A stretch of 64,000 nucleotides of DNA from Mycobacterium sp. SVM_VP21. Its GTDB lineage: Bacteria; Actinomycetota; Actinomycetes; Mycobacteriales; Mycobacteriaceae. Shown here in pieces: positions 10,720 through 19,960 of the stretch (the stretch's first letter is position 1; the number at the start of each line of letters is the position of its first letter). Under the pieces are notes generated by a model. That model ran no database searches, was not told the origin of the DNA, and saw only the letters and a program-made list of their open reading frames with translations. The DNA is taken from positions 2,046,001 to 2,110,000 of the forward strand of contig CP101406.1 of NCBI GenBank assembly GCA_024758765.1, in the 5' to 3' direction. The position numbers and the translations under genes are program-made.

Positions 10720-12663
10720 GTGGCGCTTTACCGCAAATACCGGCCGGCATCCTTCGCCGAAGTGGTGGGGCAGGAGCACGTCACCGAACCCCTGTGCACC
10801 GCGTTGTCGGCGGGCCGGATCAACCACGCCTATCTGTTTTCGGGACCTCGCGGCTGCGGCAAGACCTCGTCGGCGCGCATCCTGGCCCGATCGCTGAACT
10901 GTGTGCAGGGGCCGACCCCGACACCGTGCGGAACGTGTGACTCGTGCGTGGCGTTGGCCCCCAACGGCCCGGGCAGCATCGACGTCGTCGAACTCGACGC
11001 GGCCAGCCACGGTGGCGTCGACGACACCCGCGATCTGCGGGATCGCGCCTTCTACGCACCCGCCCAGTCGCGCTACCGGATCTTCATCATCGACGAAGCG
11101 CACATGGTGACCACCGCGGGTTTCAACGCGCTGCTCAAGATCGTCGAGGAACCGCCCGACCACCTGATCTTCGTGTTCGCCACCACCGAACCGGAGAAGG
11201 TGCTGCCCACCATTCGGTCGCGCACCCACCACTACCCGTTCCGGCTGCTCGCGCCGCGAACCATGCGCGAGCTGATCGGCCGGATCTGCGCGCAGGAGAA
11301 CGTCGCCGTCGACGACGCGGTGTTCCCCTTGGTGATCCGGGCGGGCGGCGGCTCGCCGCGTGACACCCTCTCGGTGCTCGACCAGCTGCTGGCCGGCTCG
11401 GAGAAAGACGACGCCGGCATTGACCACGTCCACTATCAACGGGCGCTGGGTCTGTTGGGGGCCACCGATGTCGCGCTGATCGACGAGGCGGTCGACGCCT
11501 TGGCCGCCGGGGACGCCGCATCGCTGTTCGGAGCGGTGGAGGCGGTCGTTGACGCCGGCCACGACCCGCGCCGGTTCGCCATCGACCTGCTGGAGCGGTT
11601 CCGGGACCTGATCGTGCTGCAGGCGGTCCCCGACGCGGTCGCCAAGGGTGTGGTCGACGCGCCCGAAGACATGCTGGAGCGGATGCATGAGCAGGCCGCC
11701 CGGCTGGGCCCGGCGACCTTGGCCCGCTACGCCGAGGTGGTGCACGCCGGCCTCGGCGAGATGCGCGGCGCGACTGCTCCCCGGTTGCTGCTGGAGGTGG
11801 TGTGTGCCCGGCTGCTGCTGCCGTCGGCCGCCGACACCGAAGCCGCACTGCTGCAACGGGTTGAGCGCATCGAGGGCCGACTGGACATGTCGATCCCGGC
11901 GGCACCCGCACGGACCGGGGCCGCCCCCGCGGCGAGCTCGCCGGCTCCGGCCGCTGCCGCCACGCAAGCGGCACCCGCCGCGTCACCCGCCAAGCAGTTC
12001 ACCCGTCGCTCTACCCGGGCCGCTGAGCCCGCGCCCGCGCCTGCGCCGGAGCCCGCCGCCACACCCACTCCCGAGCCGGTGCCGGCACCCGCCGCGACGG
12101 CGCCCGAACCCGAACCCGCTGCACCACCCGCGCCGGCCCCCGCGCCGCCGCCCGAACCGGAGCCCGCTGCGGCGCCGCCGGCACCCGCACCCGCTGCGGT
12201 GGTGACTCCGGGCGAGCCCGATGCCGCCGCCGTGCGCGCGATGTGGACCACGGTGCGCGACAAGGTTCGTCAGCGCAGCCGCACCACCGAGGTGATGCTC
12301 GCCGGCGCGACCGTGCGCACCGTGGACGGCAACACGCTGGTGCTCAGCCACGAGTCCGCCCCGCTGGCCCGGCGGCTCTCCGAGCAGCGCAACGCCGACG
12401 TCATCGTCGAAGCGCTCAAGGATGCCCTCGGGGTGAACTGGCGGGTGCGTTGTGAGGCCGGCGGACCCGCTCCGGACGCGGGCCCGGCGGCGGCGCCCGC
12501 TCAGGTCGACGTGGAGTCGGCGCGCCGCGCCGACGAGGAGGCCATGCTGGCCGAGGCCGCCGTAGATGCCGGCTCCGACGCCCCGCCTCGTCGCGACCCC
12601 GAAGAAGTGGCCCTGGAGTTGTTGCAGAACGAGCTGGGTGCCCGCCGGATCAGCGGCGACTGA
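10720..12663 (+). CDS. dnaX: DNA polymerase III subunits gamma and tau
   Basis: The 647-aa clamp-loader ATPase carries the Walker A motif GPRGCGKTS at residues 42-50, a zinc-binding Cys cluster (CGTCDSC with an upstream Cys), Walker B DEAH (FIIDEAHMV) and sensor motif RSRTHHYPF. Residues about 385-510 form a Pro/Ala-rich linker before a C-terminal tau-like domain. It loads the sliding clamp and links polymerases at the replication fork. The GTG start is 6 nt after a TACCCT -10-like box at 10708-10713, so the mRNA is probably leaderless. No slippery frameshift heptamer stood out, so a short gamma form is not predicted. Confidence 0.96.
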   Translation: MALYRKYRPASFAEVVGQEHVTEPLCTALSAGRINHAYLFSGPRGCGKTSSARILARSLNCVQGPTPTPCGTCDSCVALAPNGPGSIDVVELDAASHGGVDDTRDLRDRAFYAPAQSRYRIFIIDEAHMVTTAGFNALLKIVEEPPDHLIFVFATTEPEKVLPTIRSRTHHYPFRLLAPRTMRELIGRICAQENVAVDDAVFPLVIRAGGGSPRDTLSVLDQLLAGSEKDDAGIDHVHYQRALGLLGATDVALIDEAVDALAAGDAASLFGAVEAVVDAGHDPRRFAIDLLERFRDLIVLQAVPDAVAKGVVDAPEDMLERMHEQAARLGPATLARYAEVVHAGLGEMRGATAPRLLLEVVCARLLLPSAADTEAALLQRVERIEGRLDMSIPAAPARTGAAPAASSPAPAAAATQAAPAASPAKQFTRRSTRAAEPAPAPAPEPAATPTPEPVPAPAATAPEPEPAAPPAPAPAPPPEPEPAAAPPAPAPAAVVTPGEPDAAAVRAMWTTVRDKVRQRSRTTEVMLAGATVRTVDGNTLVLSHESAPLARRLSEQRNADVIVEALKDALGVNWRVRCEAGGPAPDAGPAAAPAQVDVESARRADEEAMLAEAAVDAGSDAPPRRDPEEVALELLQNELGARRISGD

Positions 12664-12667
12664 TCGG

Positions 12668-13981
12668 CTAGGGCTGCCACCAAGGCCTCAGCGGCAGATC
12701 GTCGTCGCCGTCACGGTCGACGTTGCTGGCCAACACCTGATGCAGCTGGAACAGGTTGCGTTCGAAGCACAGCACCGACGCCGCCATGTACAGCCCCCAC
12801 ACCTTGGCCCGACCCAGCCCGACCTCGGCGACGGCCTCGTCCCAGTGCGACACCAGGTTGCGGCCCCACTGCCGCAGCGTCATCGCGTAGTGGTGGCGGA
12901 AGTCCTCCTCGTGCAGCACTTCGAGCCCGGACTGCTGAATGTCGGAGATCACGCGGCCCGAGCCGGTGATCTCGCCGTCGGGGAAGACATAGCGGTCGGT
13001 GAAGGCGTCGCCGCGGTAGATCGAGTTGTCCGGCATTGTCACGCATTGATTGAGCAGCAACCCGCCGGTGCGCAACTTCGACTTGAGGAAGCCGAAGTAG
13101 GAGCGATAGTTCTTCACCCCGATGTGCTCGCTCACCCCGATCGATGAGATGGCGTCCAACCCATCCTCGCGGATGTCGCGGTAGTCGCAGTGCCGCACCT
13201 CGGCCAGGCCCGCGAGTCCCTCGTCGGCGATTGCCGTTCGTGCCCACTCGACCTGTTCGGCCGACAGGCTCACCCCGAGCGCCTGAACGCCGCGGCGGGC
13301 GGCGTAGCGCACCATGCCGCCCCAGCCGCAGCCCACATCGAGCAGCCGGTCGCCGGCTTGCAGGCGCAGCTTTTCGAAGATCAATCGGTACTTGTTCTCC
13401 TGCGCTTCCTCCAGGCTCGCACCGGGATTGGGGTAGATCGCGCAGCTGTAGGTCATCGACGGACCGAGCACCCACTCGTAGAAGGTGTTGGAGACGTCGT
13501 AGTGGTGATGAATCGCATCGGCGTCGCGAGCCTTGGAATGCCGCAGTCCCTGCGCGGTACGACGCCATCGGGGTGGGGCTTCCTCCGGTGGTGGCGGAAT
13601 CGGCTTCAGGTTCTTCAGCCCGACGGACCGGACGATGTTGGCCAATTCGCGCGGCGACGGGTGCTTGAACTCCAGATCCGCCATGGCGTTGAGTACCGGG
13701 TACGGATTGCCGGGATGCACGCCGCGCAGTTCCAGGTCGCCGGCGACGTAGGCGCGGGCGATCCCGAGTTGACCGAGTGACGTGGCCAGATAGGCGGTGG
13801 CGCGGGGGTTCAGCAGATCGACGCCCAGCTCCGTGTCGCTGGGTCCGACGCTGCTGCCGTCGTAGGCGGAGATCTTCAGTGGTGGCTGGCCTCCGCCCGC
13901 CAGGAGCATCAGAACCTCGGCCAAGCCGAGCTTGCCGTTCGTGGTGGTTTTCGTACTTTTGGTCAGTGTCTTGGCCGTCAT
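12668..13981 (-). CDS. CFA-type SAM-dependent lipid methyltransferase, copy 1
   Basis: The 437-aa protein is of the cyclopropane-fatty-acyl-phospholipid synthase family. The SAM-binding motif LLDVGCGWGGMVRY is followed by the substrate-domain signatures (SIGVSEHIG, DRYVFPDGE, RNLVSHWDEAVA) and it ends LPLRPWWQP. Members add a methyl or methylene group from SAM to unsaturated phospholipid acyl chains. It is a close paralogue of the gene at 15283, sharing order and end motif. The start at 13981 is chosen because AAGGGGGG lies 7 nt before ATG; a longer frame upstream lacks coding character. It ends 4 bp from dnaX, convergently. Confidence 0.88.
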   Translation of the reverse strand: MTAKTLTKSTKTTTNGKLGLAEVLMLLAGGGQPPLKISAYDGSSVGPSDTELGVDLLNPRATAYLATSLGQLGIARAYVAGDLELRGVHPGNPYPVLNAMADLEFKHPSPRELANIVRSVGLKNLKPIPPPPEEAPPRWRRTAQGLRHSKARDADAIHHHYDVSNTFYEWVLGPSMTYSCAIYPNPGASLEEAQENKYRLIFEKLRLQAGDRLLDVGCGWGGMVRYAARRGVQALGVSLSAEQVEWARTAIADEGLAGLAEVRHCDYRDIREDGLDAISSIGVSEHIGVKNYRSYFGFLKSKLRTGGLLLNQCVTMPDNSIYRGDAFTDRYVFPDGEITGSGRVISDIQQSGLEVLHEEDFRHHYAMTLRQWGRNLVSHWDEAVAEVGLGRAKVWGLYMAASVLCFERNLFQLHQVLASNVDRDGDDDLPLRPWWQP

Positions 13982-14053
13982 GATGTGCCCCCCTTGCCGA
14001 GTTGCGAATAACCGCCCGGGCGCCGCCTCAAACACGCGTAACGTGGCACCCCA

Positions 14054-15280
14054 ATGGGCGATATCACCGAAACAACCACCTGCGCGATCGTCGGTGGCGG
14101 ACCGGCAGGCATGGTTCTCGGGTTGTTGCTGGCCCGGGCCGGCGTAGAGGTGACGCTGCTGGAGAAGCATGCCGACTTCTTGCGCGATTTCCGTGGCGAC
14201 ACCGTGCACCCCACCACCCTGCGCCTACTCGATGAGCTCGGGCTCTGGGAGCGTTTCACGACGCTGGCGCACAGTGAGATCCATCAGGTCAGCCTTGACG
14301 TGGCCGGGCGCGACGTCACGGTGGTCGATTTCGGCCGGCTGCGTCGCCAGCCGCACCCCTACGTTGCGATGGTGCCGCAGTGGGACCTGCTGAACCTGCT
14401 CGCCGAGTCCGCGCAGACCGAGCCGACGTTCACCTTGCGAATGCAGACCGAGGTCACCGGGCTGCTGCACGAGAACGGTCGGGTGGCTGGAGTGCGCTAC
14501 CGCGACGCCGAGGGCACCGGAGAACTGCGTGCCGACCTCACGGTGGCCTGCGACGGGCGCTGGTCGGTCGCGCGGCATGAGGCGGGCCTGCACTCACGCG
14601 AGTTTCCGGTGAACTTCGATGTGTGGTGGTTCCGGCTGCCGAACGACCGCGCCGCCCAGCCCACCTTGTTGCCCCGCCTCGGGCCGGGGCGGGCCGCGAT
14701 CATGATTCCGCGCGACAGTTACTTTCAGGTCGCCTACCTGGGGCGCAAGGGCACCGACGCCGACAAGCGGGCGCGCGGTATCGAGGGGTTCCGCCGCGAC
14801 GTGGTCGAGCTCATCCCCGAGGCCGCGGATTCGGTGGAGGCGCTGCAGAGCCTGGATGACGTCAAACACCTCGATGTACGGGTGAATCGGTTGCGGCACT
14901 GGAGCATTGACGGGCTGTTGTGTATCGGCGACGCCGCACACGCGATGTCGCCGGTGGGTGGGGTCGGCATCAATCTGGCGGTGCAGGACGCGGTGGCCGC
15001 TGCGACCATCCTGGCCGAACCGCTACGGCAAGGGCGGGTGACCGCTCGGGATCTGGCCGCCGTGCAGCGACGTCGGGAGCTGCCCACCGTCGTCACCCAA
15101 TCGGTGCAGCGGGCAGCGCACCGGGCACTGAACCCCATCCTGCGCGGCCAGAACCTCAGCCCGCCGGCGAGCGTGGGCAGGCTGTTCGCGATATTGCCCT
15201 GGCTCTCGGCAATTCCGGCTTATCTGGTCGGTGTGGGCGTTCGCCCGGAGCGGGCCCCGGCCTTCGCGCGCCGACCCTGA
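14054..15280 (+). CDS. FAD-dependent monooxygenase (UbiH/PHBH type)
   Basis: The 408-aa protein has an N-terminal dinucleotide-binding motif (AIVGGGPAGM, residues 11-20), the ARAGVEVTLLEKH segment, an RGDTVHPTT motif, and the second FAD motif GDAAHAMSPVGGVG near residue 291. These define the FAD_binding_3 group of aromatic or lipid hydroxylases. The substrate is unknown. It lies between two CFA-type methyltransferase paralogues but on the opposite strand, convergent with the second by 2 bases, so a role in lipid modification is only a suggestion. A TAACGT box 9 nt before ATG may give a leaderless mRNA. Confidence 0.85.
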   Translation: MGDITETTTCAIVGGGPAGMVLGLLLARAGVEVTLLEKHADFLRDFRGDTVHPTTLRLLDELGLWERFTTLAHSEIHQVSLDVAGRDVTVVDFGRLRRQPHPYVAMVPQWDLLNLLAESAQTEPTFTLRMQTEVTGLLHENGRVAGVRYRDAEGTGELRADLTVACDGRWSVARHEAGLHSREFPVNFDVWWFRLPNDRAAQPTLLPRLGPGRAAIMIPRDSYFQVAYLGRKGTDADKRARGIEGFRRDVVELIPEAADSVEALQSLDDVKHLDVRVNRLRHWSIDGLLCIGDAAHAMSPVGGVGINLAVQDAVAAATILAEPLRQGRVTARDLAAVQRRRELPTVVTQSVQRAAHRALNPILRGQNLSPPASVGRLFAILPWLSAIPAYLVGVGVRPERAPAFARRP

Positions 15281-15282
15281 AG

Positions 15283-16587
15283 TTAGGGCCGCCACCACGG
15301 CCGCAGCGGCAGGCCGGCGTCGTCGCCGCCGTTGACCGCCAGCGCGTGATGAAGCTGAATACCGTTGTGCTCGAAGCCCAGCCGGGAACCGGCCATGTAC
15401 AGGCCCCACACCTTGGCAGTGGCCAGCCCGACCTCGGCCACGGCGTCGTCCCAGTGCGCCACCAGGTTGGCGCACCAGTCGCGCAGGGTCAACTCGTAGT
15501 GATTGCGCAGGTTCTCGGTGTGCAGTACCTCTAGGCCGACGTCCTGAATCTCGCTGATGATCCGGCCCGATCCAGCCAGCTCCCCATCGGGGAACACATA
15601 GCGGTCGATGAAATCGCCCGCGGTCGCACTGGATTTGTTGTCCGCTCGGGTGATGCAGTGGTTCAGCAGTAGGCCGCCACGACGCAGCTTGGACTTGAGG
15701 AAATCGAAATAGGCGGGGTAATTGGCCACGCCGATGTGTTCGGTCATCCCGATCGAGGAGACCGCGTCGAACCCGGATTCGCCGACATCGCGATAGTCGC
15801 AGTGCCGCACCTCGGCTCGGTCGGCCAGGCCAGCGTCGGCGATCGCGCGCTGCGCCCACTGGGCCTGCTCGGCCGACAGCGTCGCACCGATGGCGCGCAC
15901 CCCGTGCCGCGCCGCGTAGCGCACCATGCCGCCCCAGCCGCAGCCCACGTCGAGCAACACGTCGCCGGGGCTCAACCGCAGCTTGTCGAAGATCAGCCGG
16001 TACTTGTTCTCCTGGGCCTGCTCCAGCGTCGCATCCGGAGTCGGATAGACCGCGCAGGTATAGGTCATCGACGGCCCCAGCACCCACTCGTAGAAGTCGT
16101 TGGACACGTCGTAGTGGTGATGGATCGCCCCGGCGTCCCGAGACTTGCTGTGTCGCAACCCTTCCGCGATACGTCGCCACCGGGGGAGTGCCTCTTGGGG
16201 TGGCGGGGCGATCGGCACCAGATGCTCGATCCCGATCGAGCGCACGATGTTGGCCAGCACCCTGGGCGAGGGCCGTTTGAAGTGCAGTTCGTCGGCCAGT
16301 GCCTTGAGCAGCCGATAGGGATCCCCGGGGTGCACGCCGTGCAGCCCCAGGTCGCCGGAGATGTAGGCGCGGGCCATCCCCAGGTCGCCGGGGGCGGTGG
16401 CCAGATAGGTGGTGCCGCGCGGGGTCAGTAGGTCCAGGCCCAGGGGTGCGTCCTCGGGGCCGGTGCTGCTGCCGTCGTAGGCGGTGAAGCGCAGCGGCAG
16501 GCGTCCGTCGGTGGCCAGGGTCTCCAGCACCTGGGCCAGGCTCAATCTGCCGGTCGAAGTGCGTACCTGCTCGCTGTCGATCGTCAT
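15283..16587 (-). CDS. CFA-type SAM-dependent lipid methyltransferase, copy 2 (Rv3720/TmsB type)
   Basis: The 434-aa protein carries the SAM motif LLDVGCGWGGMVRYAARHG and the same family signatures as copy 1, ending LPLRPWWRP. It overlaps the upstream FAD oxidase gene by four bases (ATGA), the arrangement of M. tuberculosis Rv3719-Rv3720. Oxidase plus methyltransferase pairs of this kind (named BfaA/BfaB or TmsA/TmsB) convert oleic to 10-methylstearic (tuberculostearic) acid: the methyltransferase builds a 10-methylene acyl chain and the oxidoreductase reduces it. Whether this locus or another one does that job in this strain cannot be told from the window. Confidence 0.88.
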   Translation of the reverse strand: MTIDSEQVRTSTGRLSLAQVLETLATDGRLPLRFTAYDGSSTGPEDAPLGLDLLTPRGTTYLATAPGDLGMARAYISGDLGLHGVHPGDPYRLLKALADELHFKRPSPRVLANIVRSIGIEHLVPIAPPPQEALPRWRRIAEGLRHSKSRDAGAIHHHYDVSNDFYEWVLGPSMTYTCAVYPTPDATLEQAQENKYRLIFDKLRLSPGDVLLDVGCGWGGMVRYAARHGVRAIGATLSAEQAQWAQRAIADAGLADRAEVRHCDYRDVGESGFDAVSSIGMTEHIGVANYPAYFDFLKSKLRRGGLLLNHCITRADNKSSATAGDFIDRYVFPDGELAGSGRIISEIQDVGLEVLHTENLRNHYELTLRDWCANLVAHWDDAVAEVGLATAKVWGLYMAGSRLGFEHNGIQLHHALAVNGGDDAGLPLRPWWRP

Positions 16588-17963
16588 CGTCGTCGCACCG
16601 CCTTGGCGTAGAGGTCCAGTAGCCGCGAGTCGGGGTCGTAAGTCTTTTTGATCCTCCGATAGGTTTCACCGCCGTAGAGCTCGTCAAACTCCGCGGCGGT
16701 GTAGTAGGAGTCGGAGTACAACGACTTGTGGCCGTCGAGCTCGCTCACCTTGGCCTCGATCAGGCGATTGGTGGCTCCCTCGGTAGCGCCGGCCGGGACC
16801 GACGACCAGAAGCCGACGTTGACGTAGGTGCGATTGGACCGGATCGGGTACAGCGGCCACTCCTCGTCGCCGCGCAGCCGCAGCGGGCACAACCACACCG
16901 GCTCGATCGGCACGTGGGCGAAGAACCAGTCCAGGAATTGCCGGCAGCGCTCCAGCGGGACCTCGACGTCCTGCACCACTCGCTCACGAGGCGGGCGGTG
17001 ATGCCGCTTCTCGATCCGGTCGGCGATGGCGAAGCGCTGGTCGTAGGCGATCAGCTTCGAGTAGACACTGCTGCGCCGGTAGCGCCGCGGCCACCACCGG
17101 CGCACCAGGGGGCGCTGTGCCCCGAACGCGCGCGAGCACCAGAACCAGTCGGTGTCCCAGCGCCACAGGTAGTCGTGGATGGTCAGCCGGTCGTCTTTGA
17201 TCCCGTGCGCGTGCCTAATCGAGCGGTAGTAGATCTGCTGGCCGGTGTAGTCGCTGACGGCGCCGGGAGTATCGGTCGCGATACCGACACACAGGTAGCA
17301 CTCTCGGGGGCTGAACACCACCCCGTCGAGGTAGTCCACCGGAACGCCTTCGAGTCCGCCGGTGTCGATGATGCGGTCCATCGTCGAGACCAGCTCGTCC
17401 AGGGAATCGAAGCGGATGTGCCGCAACGCGACGAATGGCTTGACGGCCTCTAGCTCGATCCGCAGGCGCGTCGAATATCCCAGCGTGCCATAGGAATTCG
17501 GAAACGCGTGGAATAGATCCTCATGCCGGTCGCGCGACACCGTCAGCAGTTCGCCGTCGCCGGTGAGCACGTCCATCTCCAGCACCGACTCGTGCGGCAG
17601 CCCATTGCGGAACGACGCCGACTCGATTCCCAGGCCGCTGACCGCACCGCCCACCGTGATCGTCTTGAGCTGCGGGACCACCAACGGCGCCAGACCGTAC
17701 GGGAGGGTGGCGGCGACCAGGTCCTCGTAGGTGCACATGCCGTCGACGTCGGCGGTGCGGTTCTCCGGGTCGATCGCGATGACGCTCACCAGGCCCGAGG
17801 TGTCCAGCCCGGGTGCCTGGCGCTTCGCGCGAGCCCGAAACAGGTTGGAGGTGGGCTTGGCCAGCCGGACCGATTCGTCGGCGGGGATGTTGCGGTAGCT
17901 GTCCAGCAGCCGACGCACCCCCCGCGCGTGGGATGTCGGTGTATCGGCCGGCCGAACGGACAT
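16584..17963 (-). CDS. FAD-binding oxidoreductase (Rv3719/TmsA type)
   Basis: The 459-aa protein has an FAD_binding_4 domain of the vanillyl-alcohol oxidase fold at about residues 30-200; the PLKTITVGGAVSGLGIES and YGTLGYSTRL motifs bind FAD. The C-terminal half is a DHCR24/DprE1-like substrate domain ending near YDPDSRLLDLY. It overlaps the methyltransferase at 15283, suggesting the two act in sequence on phospholipid acyl chains. The chosen ATG follows GGAGGTG almost directly, an unusually short spacing, so the true start may be a few codons downstream. The role in tuberculostearate synthesis is inferred from gene pairing. Confidence 0.87.
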   Translation of the reverse strand: MSVRPADTPTSHARGVRRLLDSYRNIPADESVRLAKPTSNLFRARAKRQAPGLDTSGLVSVIAIDPENRTADVDGMCTYEDLVAATLPYGLAPLVVPQLKTITVGGAVSGLGIESASFRNGLPHESVLEMDVLTGDGELLTVSRDRHEDLFHAFPNSYGTLGYSTRLRIELEAVKPFVALRHIRFDSLDELVSTMDRIIDTGGLEGVPVDYLDGVVFSPRECYLCVGIATDTPGAVSDYTGQQIYYRSIRHAHGIKDDRLTIHDYLWRWDTDWFWCSRAFGAQRPLVRRWWPRRYRRSSVYSKLIAYDQRFAIADRIEKRHHRPPRERVVQDVEVPLERCRQFLDWFFAHVPIEPVWLCPLRLRGDEEWPLYPIRSNRTYVNVGFWSSVPAGATEGATNRLIEAKVSELDGHKSLYSDSYYTAAEFDELYGGETYRRIKKTYDPDSRLLDLYAKAVRRR

Positions 17964-18016
17964 CACCTCCCACGCTAACGGCGGATCGGCGGGCGTGCAC
18001 GCAGCAGCGCTGCGAG

Positions 18017-18790
18017 TTAGGGCACTTGTGTCTGAGCGCTCAGGAAGCTGGCGATGCCGCGCGCCACCGCGTCGGCGTAGCGCTGGCGGCCCGCCGGGCT
18101 CTCCATCAAGGCCGCATCGGTGGCGTTTTTCATGTTGCCCAGCTCGACCAAGACTGACGGGTATTCGGCCAGGTTGAGCCCGGCGAGGTCGGCGCGCCCC
18201 TTCAAGCCGTCGGTGCCGATATAGTTGGCCGGCGGAATGCCCGCGGCCTGCAACTGGCTGCGCATGATCTGGGCGAACCGCACCGCCGGGCCCTCCTGGG
18301 CGGGGTTCAGCGGAGGTGCGGAGTAGTTGACGTGGAATCCGCGGCCGGCGGGCTGCCCGCCGTCGGCGTGGATCGACACGATGGCATTGGGGTGCAGCGC
18401 ATTGGCCGCCGCGGCGCGTGCGTCGATGCACGGAGCCGGCCCGTTGTCGTCACCGCGCGACATTGCGGTGCGGACCCCGGCGGAGTTGAGGGCTTGGCGG
18501 ATCCGCAGCGTGGTGTCCCAGGAGAAGCTGTGCTCGGGATAGCCGGAGTTGGTCGCGGTGCCGCTGGTCTGGCAGTTCTTGGTGCCGCCCCGGCCGTTGG
18601 GCACCTGACGCGACAGGGCAGCGGGGTCGCCCGCGCCGCTGTGGCCGGGGTCGAGGAACACGATCATGCCGGCGATATTGGCCGGACCGGCCCAGGCCAA
18701 GGGAGCCAGCGGGGCGTTCGGCACCGCGGCGGCCACCACCAGGCCGGTGGTGATCGCGATACCGACACGGACAAGAACTGGTACGCGCAC
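18017..18790 (-). CDS. ami1: N-acetylmuramoyl-L-alanine amidase Ami1 (Rv3717)
   Basis: The 257-aa secreted Amidase_3 enzyme has a signal sequence at residues 1-34 and zinc ligands H50 (FLDPGHSG), E86 (GYPEHSF) and H141 (SIHADGG). The catalytic Glu is E216 in VELGNMKN. All four are shifted by 15-16 residues from the known Rv3717 positions H35, E70, H125 and E200. It cleaves the bond between muramic acid and the stem peptide during cell separation. The family lacks a cell-wall binding domain, as here. GTG start. It is transcribed away from ebfC-recR. Confidence 0.94.
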   Translation of the reverse strand: MRVPVLVRVGIAITTGLVVAAAVPNAPLAPLAWAGPANIAGMIVFLDPGHSGAGDPAALSRQVPNGRGGTKNCQTSGTATNSGYPEHSFSWDTTLRIRQALNSAGVRTAMSRGDDNGPAPCIDARAAAANALHPNAIVSIHADGGQPAGRGFHVNYSAPPLNPAQEGPAVRFAQIMRSQLQAAGIPPANYIGTDGLKGRADLAGLNLAEYPSVLVELGNMKNATDAALMESPAGRQRYADAVARGIASFLSAQTQVP

Positions 18791-18908
18791 GCCGCCAACG
18801 TAGGCCGGGGCCGACTACGCTGGAATTCTCACACGCACCGGGTCTCGGAGCTGAAACCAAGCCGCAACCCAGTCGAGACCACGCACACGACAACGCAAGG
18901 GGAGTGTC

Positions 18909-19244
18909 ATGCAACCAGGAGGCCCGCCCGACATGTCGGCGTTGCTGGCCCAGGCTCAGCAGATGCAGCAGCGACTGCTGCAGGCGCAGCAGGAGCTGGC
19001 CGTCACCGAGGTGCAGGGGGAGGCCGGAAACGGCCTGGTCAAAGTCACCTCCAATGGCAGCGGCGAGGTGCTCGCGGTGCACATCGACCCCAAGGTCGTC
19101 GACCCCGAGGACATCGAGACCCTGCAGGACCTGCTCGTGGGAGCGCTCGCCGACGCGTCGAAGAAGGCGCACACGCTGGCCCAGCAGCGGCTCTCGCCGC
19201 TGGCCGGCGGCATGGGCGGCGCGCTCGGCATGCCGGGAGCCTAG
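18909..19244 (+). CDS. ebfC: YbaB/EbfC family nucleoid-associated protein
   Basis: The 111-aa protein has the compact YbaB fold: an N-terminal Gln-rich helix ([19 protein letters not shown]), the central [16 protein letters not shown] beta hairpin and the [19 protein letters not shown] helix. It is a dimeric DNA-binding protein usually coupled to recR and dnaX. AAGGGGAG precedes the ATG by about 5 nt. The recR GTG follows its TAG with no spacer, so the pair is an operon. Confidence 0.93.
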   Translation: MQPGGPPDMSALLAQAQQMQQRLLQAQQELAVTEVQGEAGNGLVKVTSNGSGEVLAVHIDPKVVDPEDIETLQDLLVGALADASKKAHTLAQQRLSPLAGGMGGALGMPGA

Positions 19245-19856
19245 GTGTTTGAGGGTCCGGTTCAGGACCTGATCGACGAGCTGGGCAAGCTGCCGGGCAT
19301 CGGCCCCAAGAGCGCCCAGCGGATCGCTTTTCACCTGCTGTCGGTGGAGCCGCCGGAGATCGACCGGCTTACCGCGGTGCTCACCAAGGTCCGCGACGGG
19401 GTGCGGTTCTGCGAGGTGTGCGGCAACGTCTCCGATGCCGAGCGGTGCCGGATCTGCGGGGACCCGCGCCGCGACTTCGCCCAGATCTGCGTCGTCGAGG
19501 AGCCCAAGGACGTCGCCGCCATCGAACGCACCCGGGAGTTCCGCGGTCGCTACCACGTGCTCGGCGGCGCGCTGGATCCCTTGTCGGGGATCGGCCCCGA
19601 GCAACTGCGGGTGCGTGAGCTGCTGAATCGGGTCGGGGAGCGGGTCGATGGGGTGGACGTCAGCGAGGTGATCATCGCCACCGACCCCAACACCGAGGGC
19701 GAGGCCACCGCCACCTACTTGGTGCGGGTGCTGCGTGACATTCCCGGGCTCAGCGTGACGCGTTTGGCGTCCGGGCTGCCGATGGGCGGCGACCTGGAAT
19801 TCGCCGACGAGCTGACCTTGGGCCGGGCCTTCACCGGCCGCCGCGCCATGGCCTGA
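19245..19856 (+). CDS. recR: Recombination mediator RecR
   Basis: The 203-aa protein has an N-terminal helix-hairpin-helix ([11 protein letters not shown]), a C4 zinc finger with C56, C59, C68 and C71, and a Toprim domain ([14 protein letters not shown] and [13 protein letters not shown]). RecR works with RecO to load RecA at gapped DNA. The GTG start directly follows the ebfC stop. A long hairpin 13 bases after the stop may end the transcript. Confidence 0.96.
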   Translation: MFEGPVQDLIDELGKLPGIGPKSAQRIAFHLLSVEPPEIDRLTAVLTKVRDGVRFCEVCGNVSDAERCRICGDPRRDFAQICVVEEPKDVAAIERTREFRGRYHVLGGALDPLSGIGPEQLRVRELLNRVGERVDGVDVSEVIIATDPNTEGEATATYLVRVLRDIPGLSVTRLASGLPMGGDLEFADELTLGRAFTGRRAMA

Positions 19857-19869
19857 GTCCCTACTGCCG

Positions 19870-19926
19870 CGAAATCGACGTTTTGGCGGGTCCTTCTCGC
19901 ACTTTTCCTGCAAAACGTCGGTTTCG
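19870..19926. terminator. Long inverted repeat after recR
   Basis: Arms CGAAATCGACGTTTT (19870-19884) and AAAACGTCGGTTTCG (19912-19926) pair over 15 positions with one G-T wobble, around a 27-nt loop. There is no U tract after the stem on either strand. It may act as an RNA hairpin or may be a copy of a dispersed palindromic element; compare 38631-38678 and 41566-41622. Confidence 0.5.
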
Positions 19927-19960
19927 AGGAGGTGTCAGAGGGGCCTGGCACCATCCCGCC

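Noticed and set aside
12060..12210. Programmed frameshift site in dnaX
   Set aside because: No A- or T-rich slippery heptamer was seen in the Pro/Ala-rich linker region.
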